From an uncultured Alphaproteobacteria bacterium (GTDB lineage Bacteria > Pseudomonadota > Alphaproteobacteria > Parvibaculales > Parvibaculaceae), in contig CAISYL010000026.1 of the NCBI GenBank assembly GCA_903889655.1, forward strand, positions 1 to 34,575: 34,575 nucleotides of DNA. The letters run 5' to 3'. Numbering within the stretch: position 1 is the stretch's first letter; each line of letters opens with the position of its first letter. The notes beneath the pieces are model-generated. The model saw only the letters and a list, made by a program, of their open reading frames with translations, made no database searches and was not told where the DNA came from. The translations under genes and the position numbers were made by a program. Positions 23,645-32,585 of the stretch are shown piece after piece.

Positions 23645-25900
23645 CTACTTCTCCGACGCGACGAAGGCGCCGTTCCAGTCGGCGGGCGGAGGTATGCGCC
23701 GGAATTCTGCAATGCGGCTTTCAAAAAGACCATAGAGTGTTTCGAGCGCCGCGATGCCCTTCGACCGGCAGGTCGCCAGCGCGGCTTCGGCGGCGTCCCA
23801 GTCGCGGCTTCTGTACTTCACAAGCAGCGCACCATGCGCGGTGGCGATCTCGCTTTGCTGGTCCGCGCTGCAACCGACCGTATCGAGAAGCGTGTAGAGC
23901 CGCGACGGTCGGGAACGGCCTTTGACCTGAACGAGGTCGATCTCGATCATCGAAAAATCGGGACATCGCGAAGCCGTTCCTTCGCTGACGACCGTCGTGA
24001 GGCCGTAGAATTTCGACAGGCCTTCGAGACGCGAGGACACGTTGACCTCGTCGCCGATGGCAGAATAGTCGAAGCGCTGCGTCGAACCGAGATTGCCGAC
24101 GCAGCAGATGCCCGTGTTGAGGCCGATGCCGATCTTGACCTCCTTGAACGCCCGGCCGTTCGCTTCCGCCTCCGCCCGCCAGCGTTCGTTCAGCGGTTTC
24201 ATCTCCGCGGCAATGACCCGCGCGGCGTCGCAGGCGTGACGGGCATGATCGCCATCGTCCAGCGGTGCGTTCCAGAAGGCCATGACCGCGTCGCCCATAT
24301 ATTTGTCGACCGTGCCCGAGCGATCGAGAATGATGTCGGTGAGCGGCGTGAGAAGCTCGTTGATGAAGCGGGTGAGTTCCGTCGCGGTCAGGCCTTCCGA
24401 GATGCTCGTGAAATTGCGCACATCGCAGAAGAGGATGGTGAGTTCGCGTTCCTCGCCGCCAAGAACGAGCTTTTCGGGATGTGCGATCAGCTGCTGCACG
24501 ACGGTGGGCGACACATATTGTCCGAAAGCGCGACGCACTTCGGCGCGCTGCTGTTCCGTGCGCCGGTACAGATAGGCGGTCGCGCCGGCGACGAGCAGAA
24601 AGAGGCAGAGCGCCGGATAGAGCGGATCGAACAGAAGGCCGGCGCGTGTGAAGGCAAGCCATCCGCCGACCGGCAAGGCGATGAGGAGCGAGAGCGAGAT
24701 CGGCGCCGCGACGAGAGCCGACATGCGCGGCAGCAGAAAGGCGAGCACGGTGCCGAGAACGGCAACGAGCGCCAGTTCCATCGGCAGGGCATAGTCGGGC
24801 CGCGTCAGGAACTTGCCGGACAGGATATGCTCGAGAATCTGCGCATGAACCTCGACGCCCGGCACACCTTGCGCCAGCGGCGTCGCACGAAGATCGATGA
24901 GTCCCGCGGCGCTCGTGCCGACCAGGATGATGCGCCCTGCAATGTCATCGGGATTGAGTGCGCCGGAAAGAATGCGCCACGCCGGAATATAGGCTTCCGG
25001 ATGCGCCTGCCGATACCGGACCCAGACGCCGCCGTCGGCATCCGTCGGCACCTCGAATTGGCCGATCCTGATGTGATTGAGGCCGGTGGCGCGGCCATAG
25101 GTGGATTCTCCGCTCGCATTCGACGCTTTCAGCAGGAAGCTGCTCGCGCCCTGAGCGACGCGAAGGGCCTCGGCCGCCAGCGACGGAACGATGATATCGT
25201 CCTTGGCGAACATCAGCGGCACGCGACGCACGACTTCGTCGCGATCCGGTATCCAGTTGATGGCGCCGAGCCCGGCGGCGGCATTCTGGATTTCCGGCAG
25301 ATTGACCACCGCTCCCGAATAATTCTGCAGGAACGGGCGCGGGTCGTCGCCGGCAATGGCGAAGCCAGCTTTGGATTTGAAATCCGGAGCGCCCTGGCCG
25401 TGGTTGAGCGTCACCGCAAGCACGGTCGGCGCCCGGGCGACGCTTTGCGCGAAGAGCGCATCGTTGTCGGGTAAAGTCCCGACGGCTTTCGTCAACGCCT
25501 CGGCGGCGGGTTTCGGCAGGCCGGCGGCGATCCGGTCGAGCGAGGTGCGGTCGGCCTCTGCGAACATCACGTCGAAGGCGACAACCGCCGCGCCGTCGGC
25601 GGCGAGCTTGTCGCGCAACTCCGCGATCACGCTGCGCGGCCATGGCCATTGCCCAAGCCGCTTCAAGGATTCCTCGTCGATATCGACAATGCGAACGGGC
25701 AGGCTCGGATCGTAAGTGCCGGGCGCGACCTGCTGATAAATGTCGAAGGCAATGAGGCGTAATGCCTTCACCGGAAAGGGATCGCTGACCCGCAGGAAGA
25801 TAGCGGCCGCAATGAAGATGATAACGCCGACGGCATAAAGGGAGGGAAGGCGGACGAACCTGTTGAGCAGGCGCTTCAGCACATCGACATTGCCTGGCAT
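23645..25900 (-). CDS. CHASE2-domain class III adenylate cyclase
   Basis: This is a 751-residue membrane enzyme. Helix 1 (about 20-37) is followed by a periplasmic CHASE2 domain (about 45-365) with signatures IVDIDEESLKRLGQWPWPR, VAFDVMFAE and IILVGTSAAGLIDLRATP. Three further helices (about 371-391, 394-417, 422-445) lead to a cytoplasmic cyclase domain (about 485-670). The catalytic set is complete: metal aspartates D493 (LFCDVRNFTS) and D537 (DKYMGDAVMAFW), purine-specifying K533 and S613, and transition-state N620 and R624 (GDEVNVSSRLE). Lys plus Ser/Thr favours ATP over GTP. It should make cAMP in response to an envelope signal. A helical tail (about 690-751) follows. It is transcribed with the DUF3307 gene. 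Confidence 0.94.
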   Translation of the reverse strand: MPGNVDVLKRLLNRFVRLPSLYAVGVIIFIAAAIFLRVSDPFPVKALRLIAFDIYQQVAPGTYDPSLPVRIVDIDEESLKRLGQWPWPRSVIAELRDKLAADGAAVVAFDVMFAEADRTSLDRIAAGLPKPAAEALTKAVGTLPDNDALFAQSVARAPTVLAVTLNHGQGAPDFKSKAGFAIAGDDPRPFLQNYSGAVVNLPEIQNAAAGLGAINWIPDRDEVVRRVPLMFAKDDIIVPSLAAEALRVAQGASSFLLKASNASGESTYGRATGLNHIRIGQFEVPTDADGGVWVRYRQAHPEAYIPAWRILSGALNPDDIAGRIILVGTSAAGLIDLRATPLAQGVPGVEVHAQILEHILSGKFLTRPDYALPMELALVAVLGTVLAFLLPRMSALVAAPISLSLLIALPVGGWLAFTRAGLLFDPLYPALCLFLLVAGATAYLYRRTEQQRAEVRRAFGQYVSPTVVQQLIAHPEKLVLGGEERELTILFCDVRNFTSISEGLTATELTRFINELLTPLTDIILDRSGTVDKYMGDAVMAFWNAPLDDGDHARHACDAARVIAAEMKPLNERWRAEAEANGRAFKEVKIGIGLNTGICCVGNLGSTQRFDYSAIGDEVNVSSRLEGLSKFYGLTTVVSEGTASRCPDFSMIEIDLVQVKGRSRPSRLYTLLDTVGCSADQQSEIATAHGALLVKYRSRDWDAAEAALATCRSKGIAALETLYGLFESRIAEFRRIPPPADWNGAFVASEK

Positions 25901-25966
25901 CTCGTTCCACCGCCCCCACAGAGTATGAAGAGCATAAAGGAACGAGGTCGGGCTGCGATAGTGGCG

Positions 25967-26890
25967 TTATGAAGACTGTTCGCCCATCAGCACATTCTGC
26001 TGCGCGGCCGTCGTGGCGAGCAGGAATTCGGAAACCGCCTTGACGCGTGCGAAGTTGCGCATTTCCTCATGCACGGCGAGCCAGAACGTCCGCTCGATTC
26101 GGATCTGATCCGGCAGCACACGCACGAGGCTCTTTTCCATGTCGCCGATGAAGCAGGGCAGCACGCAAAGCCCGGCCCCTGCCTTCGTTGCCTGGTACTG
26201 GCCGACGATGCTCGAACTCCTGAGCGTCGGCGAGGGTGTGCCGGGAAGCTCGTTCAGGTAGCGCAGCTTCGGCGAATAGATGAGATCGTCGACATAGGAG
26301 ACGAGCCTGTGGTTCGCGAGGTCGGCGGGCGAGTGGATCGGGGCCATCGATCGCAGGTAGGCCTTCGACGCATAAAGCATCAGCGCATAATTGCTGAGCT
26401 TGCGCGCGACGAGGCGCCCCGCCGTCGGACGCGCGAGCAGGATTGCCATGTCGGCCTCGCGTTTCGACACGCTGAGAAAGCCGCTCGATGCGATGAGATC
26501 GATTTCGAGATCGGGATGCTCTCGGCTAAGCTCGACCAGCGCCGGGGCAATGATGAAGGTGCCGAAGCCTTCCGTCGCGCTGATCCGGACGGTGCCGCGC
26601 GCCGTGCCGCCGGTTCCCTTGATTGCTTCGAGCGCCTGGACACTGGCGTCCTCCATTTGTTCCGCATGGGCGGCGAGGATTTGCCCCATGGGCGTCAGGC
26701 GGAGACCCTGCGGTACGCGCTCGAAAAGGGCGGTGCCCAGCTCGCGCTCGAAACGGCGTAGCCGGCGACCCAAAGTCGTTGGGTCGATCTTCAGCCGCGT
26801 CGCGGCGTCGGCCAGCGTCGAATGCCGTGTCGTTTCGAGGAAGAGCCGCAGATTTTCCCAATCCAGCGGCATGCGATTTTGCAGCTTCAT
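25967..26890 (-). CDS. LysR-family transcriptional regulator, divergent from the valine operon
   Basis: This is a 307-residue regulator with an N-terminal winged helix-turn-helix (about 9-66): NLRLFLETTRHSTLADAATR, then DPTTLGRRLRRFERELGTAL and LTPMGQ. A periplasmic-binding-protein-like effector domain (about 95-295) follows. The variant core TLGRR, in place of the usual VSRQI, places it in the subgroup with atypical recognition helices. It is divergent by 85 bases from mmsA, the standard arrangement for a LysR regulator and its target, so it probably controls the branched-chain catabolic genes. A Met six codons downstream is an alternative start. Effector unknown. Confidence 0.9.
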   Translation of the reverse strand: MKLQNRMPLDWENLRLFLETTRHSTLADAATRLKIDPTTLGRRLRRFERELGTALFERVPQGLRLTPMGQILAAHAEQMEDASVQALEAIKGTGGTARGTVRISATEGFGTFIIAPALVELSREHPDLEIDLIASSGFLSVSKREADMAILLARPTAGRLVARKLSNYALMLYASKAYLRSMAPIHSPADLANHRLVSYVDDLIYSPKLRYLNELPGTPSPTLRSSSIVGQYQATKAGAGLCVLPCFIGDMEKSLVRVLPDQIRIERTFWLAVHEEMRNFARVKAVSEFLLATTAAQQNVLMGEQSS

Positions 26891-26975
26891 GCTGCACTAA
26901 TACCAGTTTCCGTGCGCTGGCGCAGCCGGTAAACAAGGCGCACAGCATCGAAAATCGGAAGGGTCGGAACGAGCC
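26891..26975. promoter_or_regulatory. Divergent LysR/mmsA promoter region
   Basis: The 85-base gap contains a palindrome TGCGCtgGCGCA (26913-26924, 5-bp arms) inside a wider TACC...GGTA pair. It may hold a LysR binding site, but no clean T-N11-A box of high symmetry was seen. Confidence 0.3.
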
Positions 26976-28474
26976 ATGGTCAAGGAACTTACGCATTTCA
27001 TCGGCGGCAGGCATGTGAAGGGCACGAGCGGCCGTTTCCTCGATGTAACCAATCCGAACACCGGCGAGATCACCGCCCGCACGCCGCTGGCGACCGGCGC
27101 CGAGCTTCGGGCCGCCGTCGAGGTGGCCGCGAAGGCTTTCCCCGGCTGGGCGGCAACCAATCCGCAGCGTCGCGCCCGCGTGATGTTCGAATTCAAGCGT
27201 CTCCTCGAAGCCAACATGCAGGAGCTTGCCGAGCTTCTCTCCGCCGAACATGGCAAGGTGATCGCGGATTCGAAGGGCGACGTGCAGCGCGGTCTCGAAG
27301 TGATCGAATTCGCCTGCGGCATCCCGCATCTTCAGAAGGGCGAATTCACGGAAGGCGCCGGCCCCGGCATCGACATGTATTCGATGCGCCAGCCGCTCGG
27401 CGTCTGCGCTGGCATCACGCCGTTCAACTTTCCTGCAATGATCCCGATGTGGATGTTCGGCGTTGCCATCGCCTGCGGCAACACCTTCATCGTCAAACCC
27501 TCGGAGAAGGACCCGTCGGTGCCTCTGCGCCTTGCCGAACTCTTCCTCGAAGCCGGCGCACCTGAAGGCGTTCTCAACGTCGTCAATGGCGACAAGGAAG
27601 CGGTCGATGCGATCCTCACCGACCCGACTATTCAGGCGGTGAGCTTCGTGGGTTCGTCCAACATCGCGCAATATGTCTACGCGACGGGTGCCGCGCATGG
27701 TAAGCGCGTGCAGGCCATGGGCGGCGCGAAGAACCACGCGATCATCATGCCGGATGCCGATATGGATCAGGTCGTGAACGATCTCCTCGGTGCGGGCTAT
27801 GGCTCGGCGGGCGAGCGTTGCATGGCGATCTCGGTTGCCGTGCCGGTAGGCGAGGAGACGGCCGAGCGTCTGGTCGAGAAACTCGTGCCGCGCGTGCAGG
27901 CGCTGAAGGTCGGCACTTCGACCGATCCCGATTCCGATTACGGTCCGGTCGTCAGCCAGCAGCATCTCGACAAGGTGAAGGGCTATATCGATCTCGGCGT
28001 GAAGGAGGCGCGAAGCTCGTCGTCGACGGCCGCGGCTTCAAGCTGCAGGGCTACGAGAAGGGCTTCTTCCTCGGCGGTTCGCTCTTCGACCATGTGACGC
28101 CCGAGATGAAAATCTACAAGGACGAGATTTTCGGGCCCGTCCTCTCGGTTGTCCGCGCCAGGAATTTCGACGAGGCGGCCGAACTGCCGACGAAACATGA
28201 ATACGGCAATGGCGTCGCGATCTACACCCGCGATGGCGATGCGGCCCGGACCTTCGCCTCCAAGGTGCAGGTCGGCATGGTCGGCATCAATGTGCCGATC
28301 CCGGTGCCGCTGGCCTACCATTCCTTCGGCGGCTGGAAGCGCTCGGCTTTCGGCGACACCAACCAGCACGGTACCGAAGGCGTGAAGTTCTGGACCAAGG
28401 TCAAGACGGTGACCTCCCGCTGGCCGACCGGCCTCAAGGAAGGCTCGTCCTTCGTCATTCCGACCATGGCGTGA
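26976..28474 (+). pseudogene. mmsA: Methylmalonate-semialdehyde dehydrogenase (CoA-acylating), interrupted by a -1 frameshift
   Basis: The enzyme oxidises methylmalonate semialdehyde to propionyl-CoA in valine breakdown. The first frame runs from ATG 26976 to about 28008 and includes the NAD-binding fold (ITPFNFPAMIPMWMFG), FVGSSNIAQYVYATG and the catalytic C282 in GSAGERCMAIS. The family sequence then continues in another frame from GAKLVVDGRGFKLQGYEKG to the end at 28474. At 28004-28010 the sequence reads GGAGGCG; one more G at 28007-28008 would restore VKEGAKLVV and give exactly 500 codons, a normal length. Either a sequencing error in a G run or a real mutation would explain it. If real, the truncated 373-residue product lacks the C-terminal oligomerisation region. 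Confidence 0.88.
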
Positions 28475-28582
28475 GCAAGGCATAATCGGGAAACGTATCG
28501 TCGGTTTGGTGGATGTGGAGCACGGCGGCCCCTGTTTGGATGAAGGCCAGCGCCGTGGCTCCTCCCAGAAGGCGCTCAACTT

Positions 28583-28613
28583 GCGCGGGGTCCTTCAGGG
28601 AAGGATCCCGCGC
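28583..28613 (+). repeat. Intergenic hairpin between mmsA and the acyl-CoA dehydrogenase gene
   Basis: Two 13-base arms, GCGCGGGGTCCTT (28583-28595) and AAGGATCCCGCGC (28601-28613), pair fully in RNA if one G-U is allowed, around a CAGGG loop. Only a weak CCCCTTT follows. It is the main feature of the 187-base gap and could partly terminate or stabilise the mRNA. No gene is convincing in that gap. Confidence 0.5.
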
Positions 28614-28661
28614 CCCTTTCCGCCGGACGGGAAACGGAAAAAGATATGAAGGGGGAGTCCA

Positions 28662-29801
28662 ATGTTGTTTGAGCTGACGGAAGATCAGCGCGCGTTCCAG
28701 GACATGGCCCGTGCCTTCGCGGCCGAGGAACTCGAACCGAACGCGGCCGAGTGGGACCGAAAGGCATTTTTCCCGGTCGAGACGCTGCGCAAGGCTGCGG
28801 CGCTCGGCTTTGCAAGCATCTATGTGAAGGAGGATGTGGGCGGCGCGGCGCTCACCCGTTTCGACGCGGCTCTGATCTTCGAGGCATTGTCGGCAGGCTG
28901 CACCTCGACGGCAGCCTTCCTCTCGATCCACAACATGGCCTCCTGGATGATCGATACGTTCGGGTCGGAGGAGCTGCGCCGCAAATATCTGCCGCGCCTC
29001 ACCACCATGGAACTGATCGCGAGCTATTGCCTGACCGAGCCCGGCGCCGGGTCGGATGCGGCGTCGCTGCGCACGCGCGCGGTGCGCGATGGCGATCATT
29101 ATGTCGTCAATGGCTCCAAGGCCTTCATCTCGGGCGGCGGCACCTCCGACATTTACGTCTGCATGGTGCGCACCGGCGAGGCGGGCCCGAAAGGCATTTC
29201 CTGCCTCGTCGTCGAGAAAGGCACTCCGGGTCTCTCCTTCGGCGCGCCGGAAAAGAAGATGGGCTGGAATTCGCAACCGACCGCGCAGGTGATCTTCGAG
29301 GATTGCCGCGTGCCGGTTGAAAACCGTGTCGGCGAGGAGGGCGAGGGCTTCAAATTCGCGATGATGGGTCTCGACGGCGGCCGGCTCAATATCGCCGCCT
29401 GCGCGCTCGGCACGGCGACCTCCGCGTTTAACCGCGCGAAATCCTACATGACCGAACGCCAGCAGTTCGGAAAGCCGCTCGCGAGCCTCCAGGCGCTGCA
29501 GTTCAAGCTTGCCGACATGGCGACGGAGCTCGAGGCGGCGCGGCTCATCCTTTATCAGGCCGCGACGAAGGTTGAGGCGAAAGCGCCCGACGCGACCATG
29601 CATGCGGCTATGGCCAAGCGCTTCGTCACCGACGCGAGTTTCCATGTCGCCAACGAAGCGCTGCAGATTCACGGCGGTTATGGCTATCTCAACGATTTCC
29701 CGCTCGAGCGTCATGTCCGCGACCTGCGCGTCCATCAGATCCTCGAAGGCACCAACGAGATCATGCGCGTCATCATCGCGCGTGAATTGCTGAAGAGTTG
29801 A
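28662..29801 (+). CDS. Acyl-CoA dehydrogenase, probably isobutyryl-CoA dehydrogenase
   Basis: This 379-residue flavoprotein oxidises a short branched acyl-CoA (isobutyryl-CoA to methacrylyl-CoA in the valine route) and passes electrons to ETF. All parts of the family are present: an N-terminal helical domain, the FAD/substrate motif [37 protein letters not shown], and the C-terminal QIHGGYGYL and [12 protein letters not shown] with catalytic E362. The ATG at 28662 follows GGGGGAG. The substrate is inferred from neighbours: hydroxyisobutyryl-CoA hydrolase overlaps closely downstream (gap 5 bases), then mmsB. It could also accept 2-methylbutyryl-CoA. Confidence 0.92.
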   Translation: MLFELTEDQRAFQDMARAFAAEELEPNAAEWDRKAFFPVETLRKAAALGFASIYVKEDVGGAALTRFDAALIFEALSAGCTSTAAFLSIHNMASWMIDTFGSEELRRKYLPRLTTMELIASYCLTEPGAGSDAASLRTRAVRDGDHYVVNGSKAFISGGGTSDIYVCMVRTGEAGPKGISCLVVEKGTPGLSFGAPEKKMGWNSQPTAQVIFEDCRVPVENRVGEEGEGFKFAMMGLDGGRLNIAACALGTATSAFNRAKSYMTERQQFGKPLASLQALQFKLADMATELEAARLILYQAATKVEAKAPDATMHAAMAKRFVTDASFHVANEALQIHGGYGYLNDFPLERHVRDLRVHQILEGTNEIMRVIIARELLKS

Positions 29802-29806
29802 GCTCC

Positions 29807-30847
29807 ATGAGCGAGGAAGCCGAAGTTCTCTTCTCCCGTGATGGTGTCGCGGGCATCGTCACGCTCAACCGCCCGAAGGCGCTGAACGCGCTGACGTTGA
29901 ACATGGTCCGGCTGATCCATCCGCAATTGCAGGCATGGGCGGCGGATGACGGCGTGAAATGCGTCATCGTCGAAGGCGCGGGCGAAAAGGCCTTCTGCGC
30001 CGGGGGCGACATTCGCGCGCTGCATGACTGGGGGAAGGCGCGGGACCCTCATGTGATCGAGTTCTATCGCGAGGAATATCGCCTCAACACCTATATCAAG
30101 CTCTATCCGAAGCCCTATGTCGCGTTGATGGACGGCATCGACATGGGCGGCGGCGTCGGTGTGTCGGTCAACGGTTCGGATCGCGTCGCGACCGAGCGCC
30201 TGACCTTCGCCATGCCCGAAACCGGCATCGGTCTTTTCCCGGATGTCGGCGGCACCTATTTCCTGCCGCGCTGCCCCGGCGAGATCGGCATGTTCCTAGC
30301 CTTGACCGGCGAACGCCTGAAGGCCGCGGATGCGATCTATGCCGGCATTGCCGACACTTATGTTCCCTCGGACCGGCTCGGCGATCTGAAGGCGCGGCTG
30401 GCAACGGGTGACGATGTCGATGCTGTGCTCGACAGCCATTCCGCTCCGGCGGGCGAACCACCTCTGGCGCAGCATCGCGCCGCTATCGACAGGCATTTCT
30501 CGAAAGCCTCGGTTGCGGAGATCGTCGCGTCGCTCGAAGCGGATAGTAGCGACTGGGCGCAGAAGGCTGCGGCGACGCTTCGCGCGAAATCGCCGACAAG
30601 TCTCCTCGTGACCTACCGGCAGGTGAGGGAAGGCGCGAAACTCTCCTTCGAAGACTGCATGAAGCTCGAATTCAGGCTTACCAACCGTTTCATGCGCGGC
30701 CATGACTTCTACGAGGGCGTGCGTGCCATCATCATCGACAAAGACCAGAGCCCGAAATGGGAGCCGTCGTCGCTCGCAGGCGTGAAGCGCGAAGATGTCG
30801 ACGGCTATTTCGCGTCGCTCGGCGACAACGAGTTGATACTCGGATAA
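29807..30847 (+). CDS. 3-hydroxyisobutyryl-CoA hydrolase
   Basis: This 346-residue member of the crotonase superfamily hydrolyses 3-hydroxyisobutyryl-CoA to free 3-hydroxyisobutyrate, sparing the cell reactive methacrylyl-CoA. Signatures are VTLNRPKALNALTLNMV, the oxyanion-hole segment AFCAGGDIRALHDWG, and the HIBCH-specific MPETGIGLFPDVGGTYFLPR. The long C-terminal extension beyond a 260-residue hydratase (about 250-346, containing SPTSLLVTYRQVREG and KDQSPKWEP) is also typical. I chose the ATG at 29807 because GAAGAG precedes it; an in-frame TTG three codons earlier is less likely. Same operon as its neighbours. Confidence 0.92.
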   Translation: MSEEAEVLFSRDGVAGIVTLNRPKALNALTLNMVRLIHPQLQAWAADDGVKCVIVEGAGEKAFCAGGDIRALHDWGKARDPHVIEFYREEYRLNTYIKLYPKPYVALMDGIDMGGGVGVSVNGSDRVATERLTFAMPETGIGLFPDVGGTYFLPRCPGEIGMFLALTGERLKAADAIYAGIADTYVPSDRLGDLKARLATGDDVDAVLDSHSAPAGEPPLAQHRAAIDRHFSKASVAEIVASLEADSSDWAQKAAATLRAKSPTSLLVTYRQVREGAKLSFEDCMKLEFRLTNRFMRGHDFYEGVRAIIIDKDQSPKWEPSSLAGVKREDVDGYFASLGDNELILG

Positions 30848-30869
30848 TCCGGCGAAGAGGGAGAGAGAC

Positions 30870-31760
30870 ATGGCGAAGATCGGATTCATAGGCCTCGGCA
30901 ATATGGGCGGGCCGATGGCGCGCAATCTGGTGAAGGCTGGCCATGCGCTGAAAGTCTTCGACCTCTCGGGCCCTGCGGTGGCTGGTCTCGTCGAGACCGG
31001 TGCCGAAAAGGCGGCGACGGCCGCCGACGCGGCGAAGGGTGTCGAATTTGTCGTCACCATGTTGCCGGCCGGTGAGCATGTGCGCGCGGTCTATCTCGGC
31101 GACAAGGGCCTGATTGCCGCCGCCGACAAGGGCACGCTCTTCATCGACAGCTCGACCATCGACGTGCCTTCCGCGCGCGACGTGATTGCGGCCGCCGAAA
31201 AAGCCGGCATGGCGATGCTCGACGCGCCGGTCTCGGGTGGCGTCGGTGGCGCGGAAGCGGGGACGCTGACCTTCATGGTCGGCGGCAGCACCGAAGCTTT
31301 CGTCAGGGCGAAGCCGATCCTCGAAAAGATGGGCAAGAATATTTTCCACGCCGGCGCCGCAGGCAATGGACAAGTCGCCAAGGTTTGCAACAACATGATC
31401 CTCGGCATCTCGATGATCGCGGTTTCGGAGGCCTTCGCGCTGGGCGAGAAGCTCGGCCTCGACGCGCAGACGCTGTTCGATATTTCCTCGACGGCGTCCG
31501 GCCAGTGCTGGTCGATGACCTCTTATTGTCCGGTGCCGGGCCCCGTGCCGACCTCGCCCGCCAACCGCGACTACAAGCCGGGCTTTACGGCGGGCATGAT
31601 GTTAAAAGATCTGCGTCTGGCGCAGGATGCCTCCCGGGCCGCGAAGTCGCCGACGCCGCTCGGTGCGCAGGCCGCGCAGCTTTACGCGCTGATGGAAGCT
31701 TCGGGCCATGACGGGATAGACTTTTCCGGCGTCATAAAGCTCATCAAGGGCCAGATTTAA
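30870..31760 (+). CDS. mmsB: 3-hydroxyisobutyrate dehydrogenase
   Basis: This 296-residue NAD-dependent enzyme oxidises 3-hydroxyisobutyrate to methylmalonate semialdehyde, the substrate of MmsA. The nucleotide-binding motif [20 protein letters not shown] opens the protein. The substrate motif [16 protein letters not shown] (118-133) and catalytic K171 with N175 ([12 protein letters not shown]) are intact, and the C-terminal [12 protein letters not shown] completes the family pattern. GAGGGAGAG precedes the ATG. It completes the isobutyryl-CoA to propionyl-CoA route encoded in the cluster. Confidence 0.95.
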   Translation: MAKIGFIGLGNMGGPMARNLVKAGHALKVFDLSGPAVAGLVETGAEKAATAADAAKGVEFVVTMLPAGEHVRAVYLGDKGLIAAADKGTLFIDSSTIDVPSARDVIAAAEKAGMAMLDAPVSGGVGGAEAGTLTFMVGGSTEAFVRAKPILEKMGKNIFHAGAAGNGQVAKVCNNMILGISMIAVSEAFALGEKLGLDAQTLFDISSTASGQCWSMTSYCPVPGPVPTSPANRDYKPGFTAGMMLKDLRLAQDASRAAKSPTPLGAQAAQLYALMEASGHDGIDFSGVIKLIKGQI

Positions 31761-31783
31761 CCGCGCATTTCGGGAGACGAGAC

Positions 31784-32557
31784 ATGGCTTACGAAACGAT
31801 CCTCACCGAGACGCGCGGCCGCGTCGCCACCATCACGCTCAACCGCCCCCAGGCGCTCAACGCGCTCAATGCGACGCTCATGAACGAGGTTCTGGCGGCG
31901 GCGAAGGGCTTCGACGCGGATGCGGGCATCGGCTGCATCGTCATCACCGGCTCGGCCAAGGCCTTTGCCGCCGGCGCCGACATCAAGGAGATGGCCGAGC
32001 GGCAGGCGACGGAAATGTATCTCCATGACTGGTTCGCGCCTTGGGAAGAGCTGACCCGCGTCAGAAAGCCCATTATTGCGGCAGTCTCCGGCTTCGCGCT
32101 GGGCGGCGGCTGCGAGCTTGCGATGATGTGCGACTTCATCCTTGCTGCCGACAGCGCAAAATTCGGGCAACCGGAAGTGAAGCTCGGCGTGATCCCCGGC
32201 ATGGGCGGCTCGCAGCGATTGACGCGCGCTGTCGGCAAGGCGAAGGCCATGGAAATGTGCCTGACCGGCCGTTTCATGGATGCCGAGGAGGCAGAGCGCG
32301 CCGGCCTCGTCGCCCGCATCGTTCCGGCCGATAAATTGCTCGAAGAGGCCGCGAAACTCGCCGAGACGATTGCAGGAATGTCTCTGCCCGCTACGATGGC
32401 GATCAAGGAGAGCGTCAACCGCAGCTTCGAGGTGACGCTCGCCGAAGGCGTCCGTTTCGAACGCCGTGTCTTCCATTCGGGCTTCGCCAATGCGGACCAG
32501 AAGGAAGGCATGGCGGCGTTTATCGAAAAGCGGGCCCCGAATTTCAAGCACTCCTGA
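31784..32557 (+). CDS. Enoyl-CoA hydratase
   Basis: This 257-residue crotonase hydrates 2-enoyl-CoA esters; in this cluster it would hydrate methacrylyl-CoA to 3-hydroxyisobutyryl-CoA. Both catalytic glutamates are present: E111 ([11 protein letters not shown]) and E131 ([20 protein letters not shown]). The oxyanion hole [11 protein letters not shown] is canonical. Length is exactly that of short-chain hydratases of the mitochondrial ECHS1 type. The ATG at 31784 follows CGGGAG, 23 bases after mmsB. Broad substrate range is likely. Confidence 0.93.
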   Translation: MAYETILTETRGRVATITLNRPQALNALNATLMNEVLAAAKGFDADAGIGCIVITGSAKAFAAGADIKEMAERQATEMYLHDWFAPWEELTRVRKPIIAAVSGFALGGGCELAMMCDFILAADSAKFGQPEVKLGVIPGMGGSQRLTRAVGKAKAMEMCLTGRFMDAEEAERAGLVARIVPADKLLEEAAKLAETIAGMSLPATMAIKESVNRSFEVTLAEGVRFERRVFHSGFANADQKEGMAAFIEKRAPNFKHS

Positions 32558-32566
32558 TCGGGCACT

Positions 32567-32581
32567 GGCCCGGAAAGGGCC
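32567..32581 (+). promoter_or_regulatory. Hairpin over the ribosome-binding site of the acetoacetyl-CoA synthetase gene
   Basis: GGCCC and GGGCC pair around a GGAAA loop, so the purine-rich segment GGAAAGGG that best fits a Shine-Dalgarno sequence for the GTG at 32586 is partly in the loop and partly in the stem. It could lower or regulate translation of the last full gene of the operon. Confidence 0.3.
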
Positions 32582-32585
32582 GCAA

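Noticed and set aside
23543-25474. 643-codon plus-strand open frame
   Set aside because: Antisense to the CHASE2 cyclase; no motif.
26526-27965. 479-codon minus-strand open frame spanning the LysR/mmsA gap
   Set aside because: Antisense to mmsA and out of frame with the LysR gene; His/Arg-rich without domains.
28455-29735. 426-codon minus-strand open frame, whose end over the mmsA gap looks slightly protein-like
   Set aside because: Nearly all of it is antisense to the acyl-CoA dehydrogenase. The part over the gap (about 28475-28660) has no start codon or ribosome-binding site of its own.
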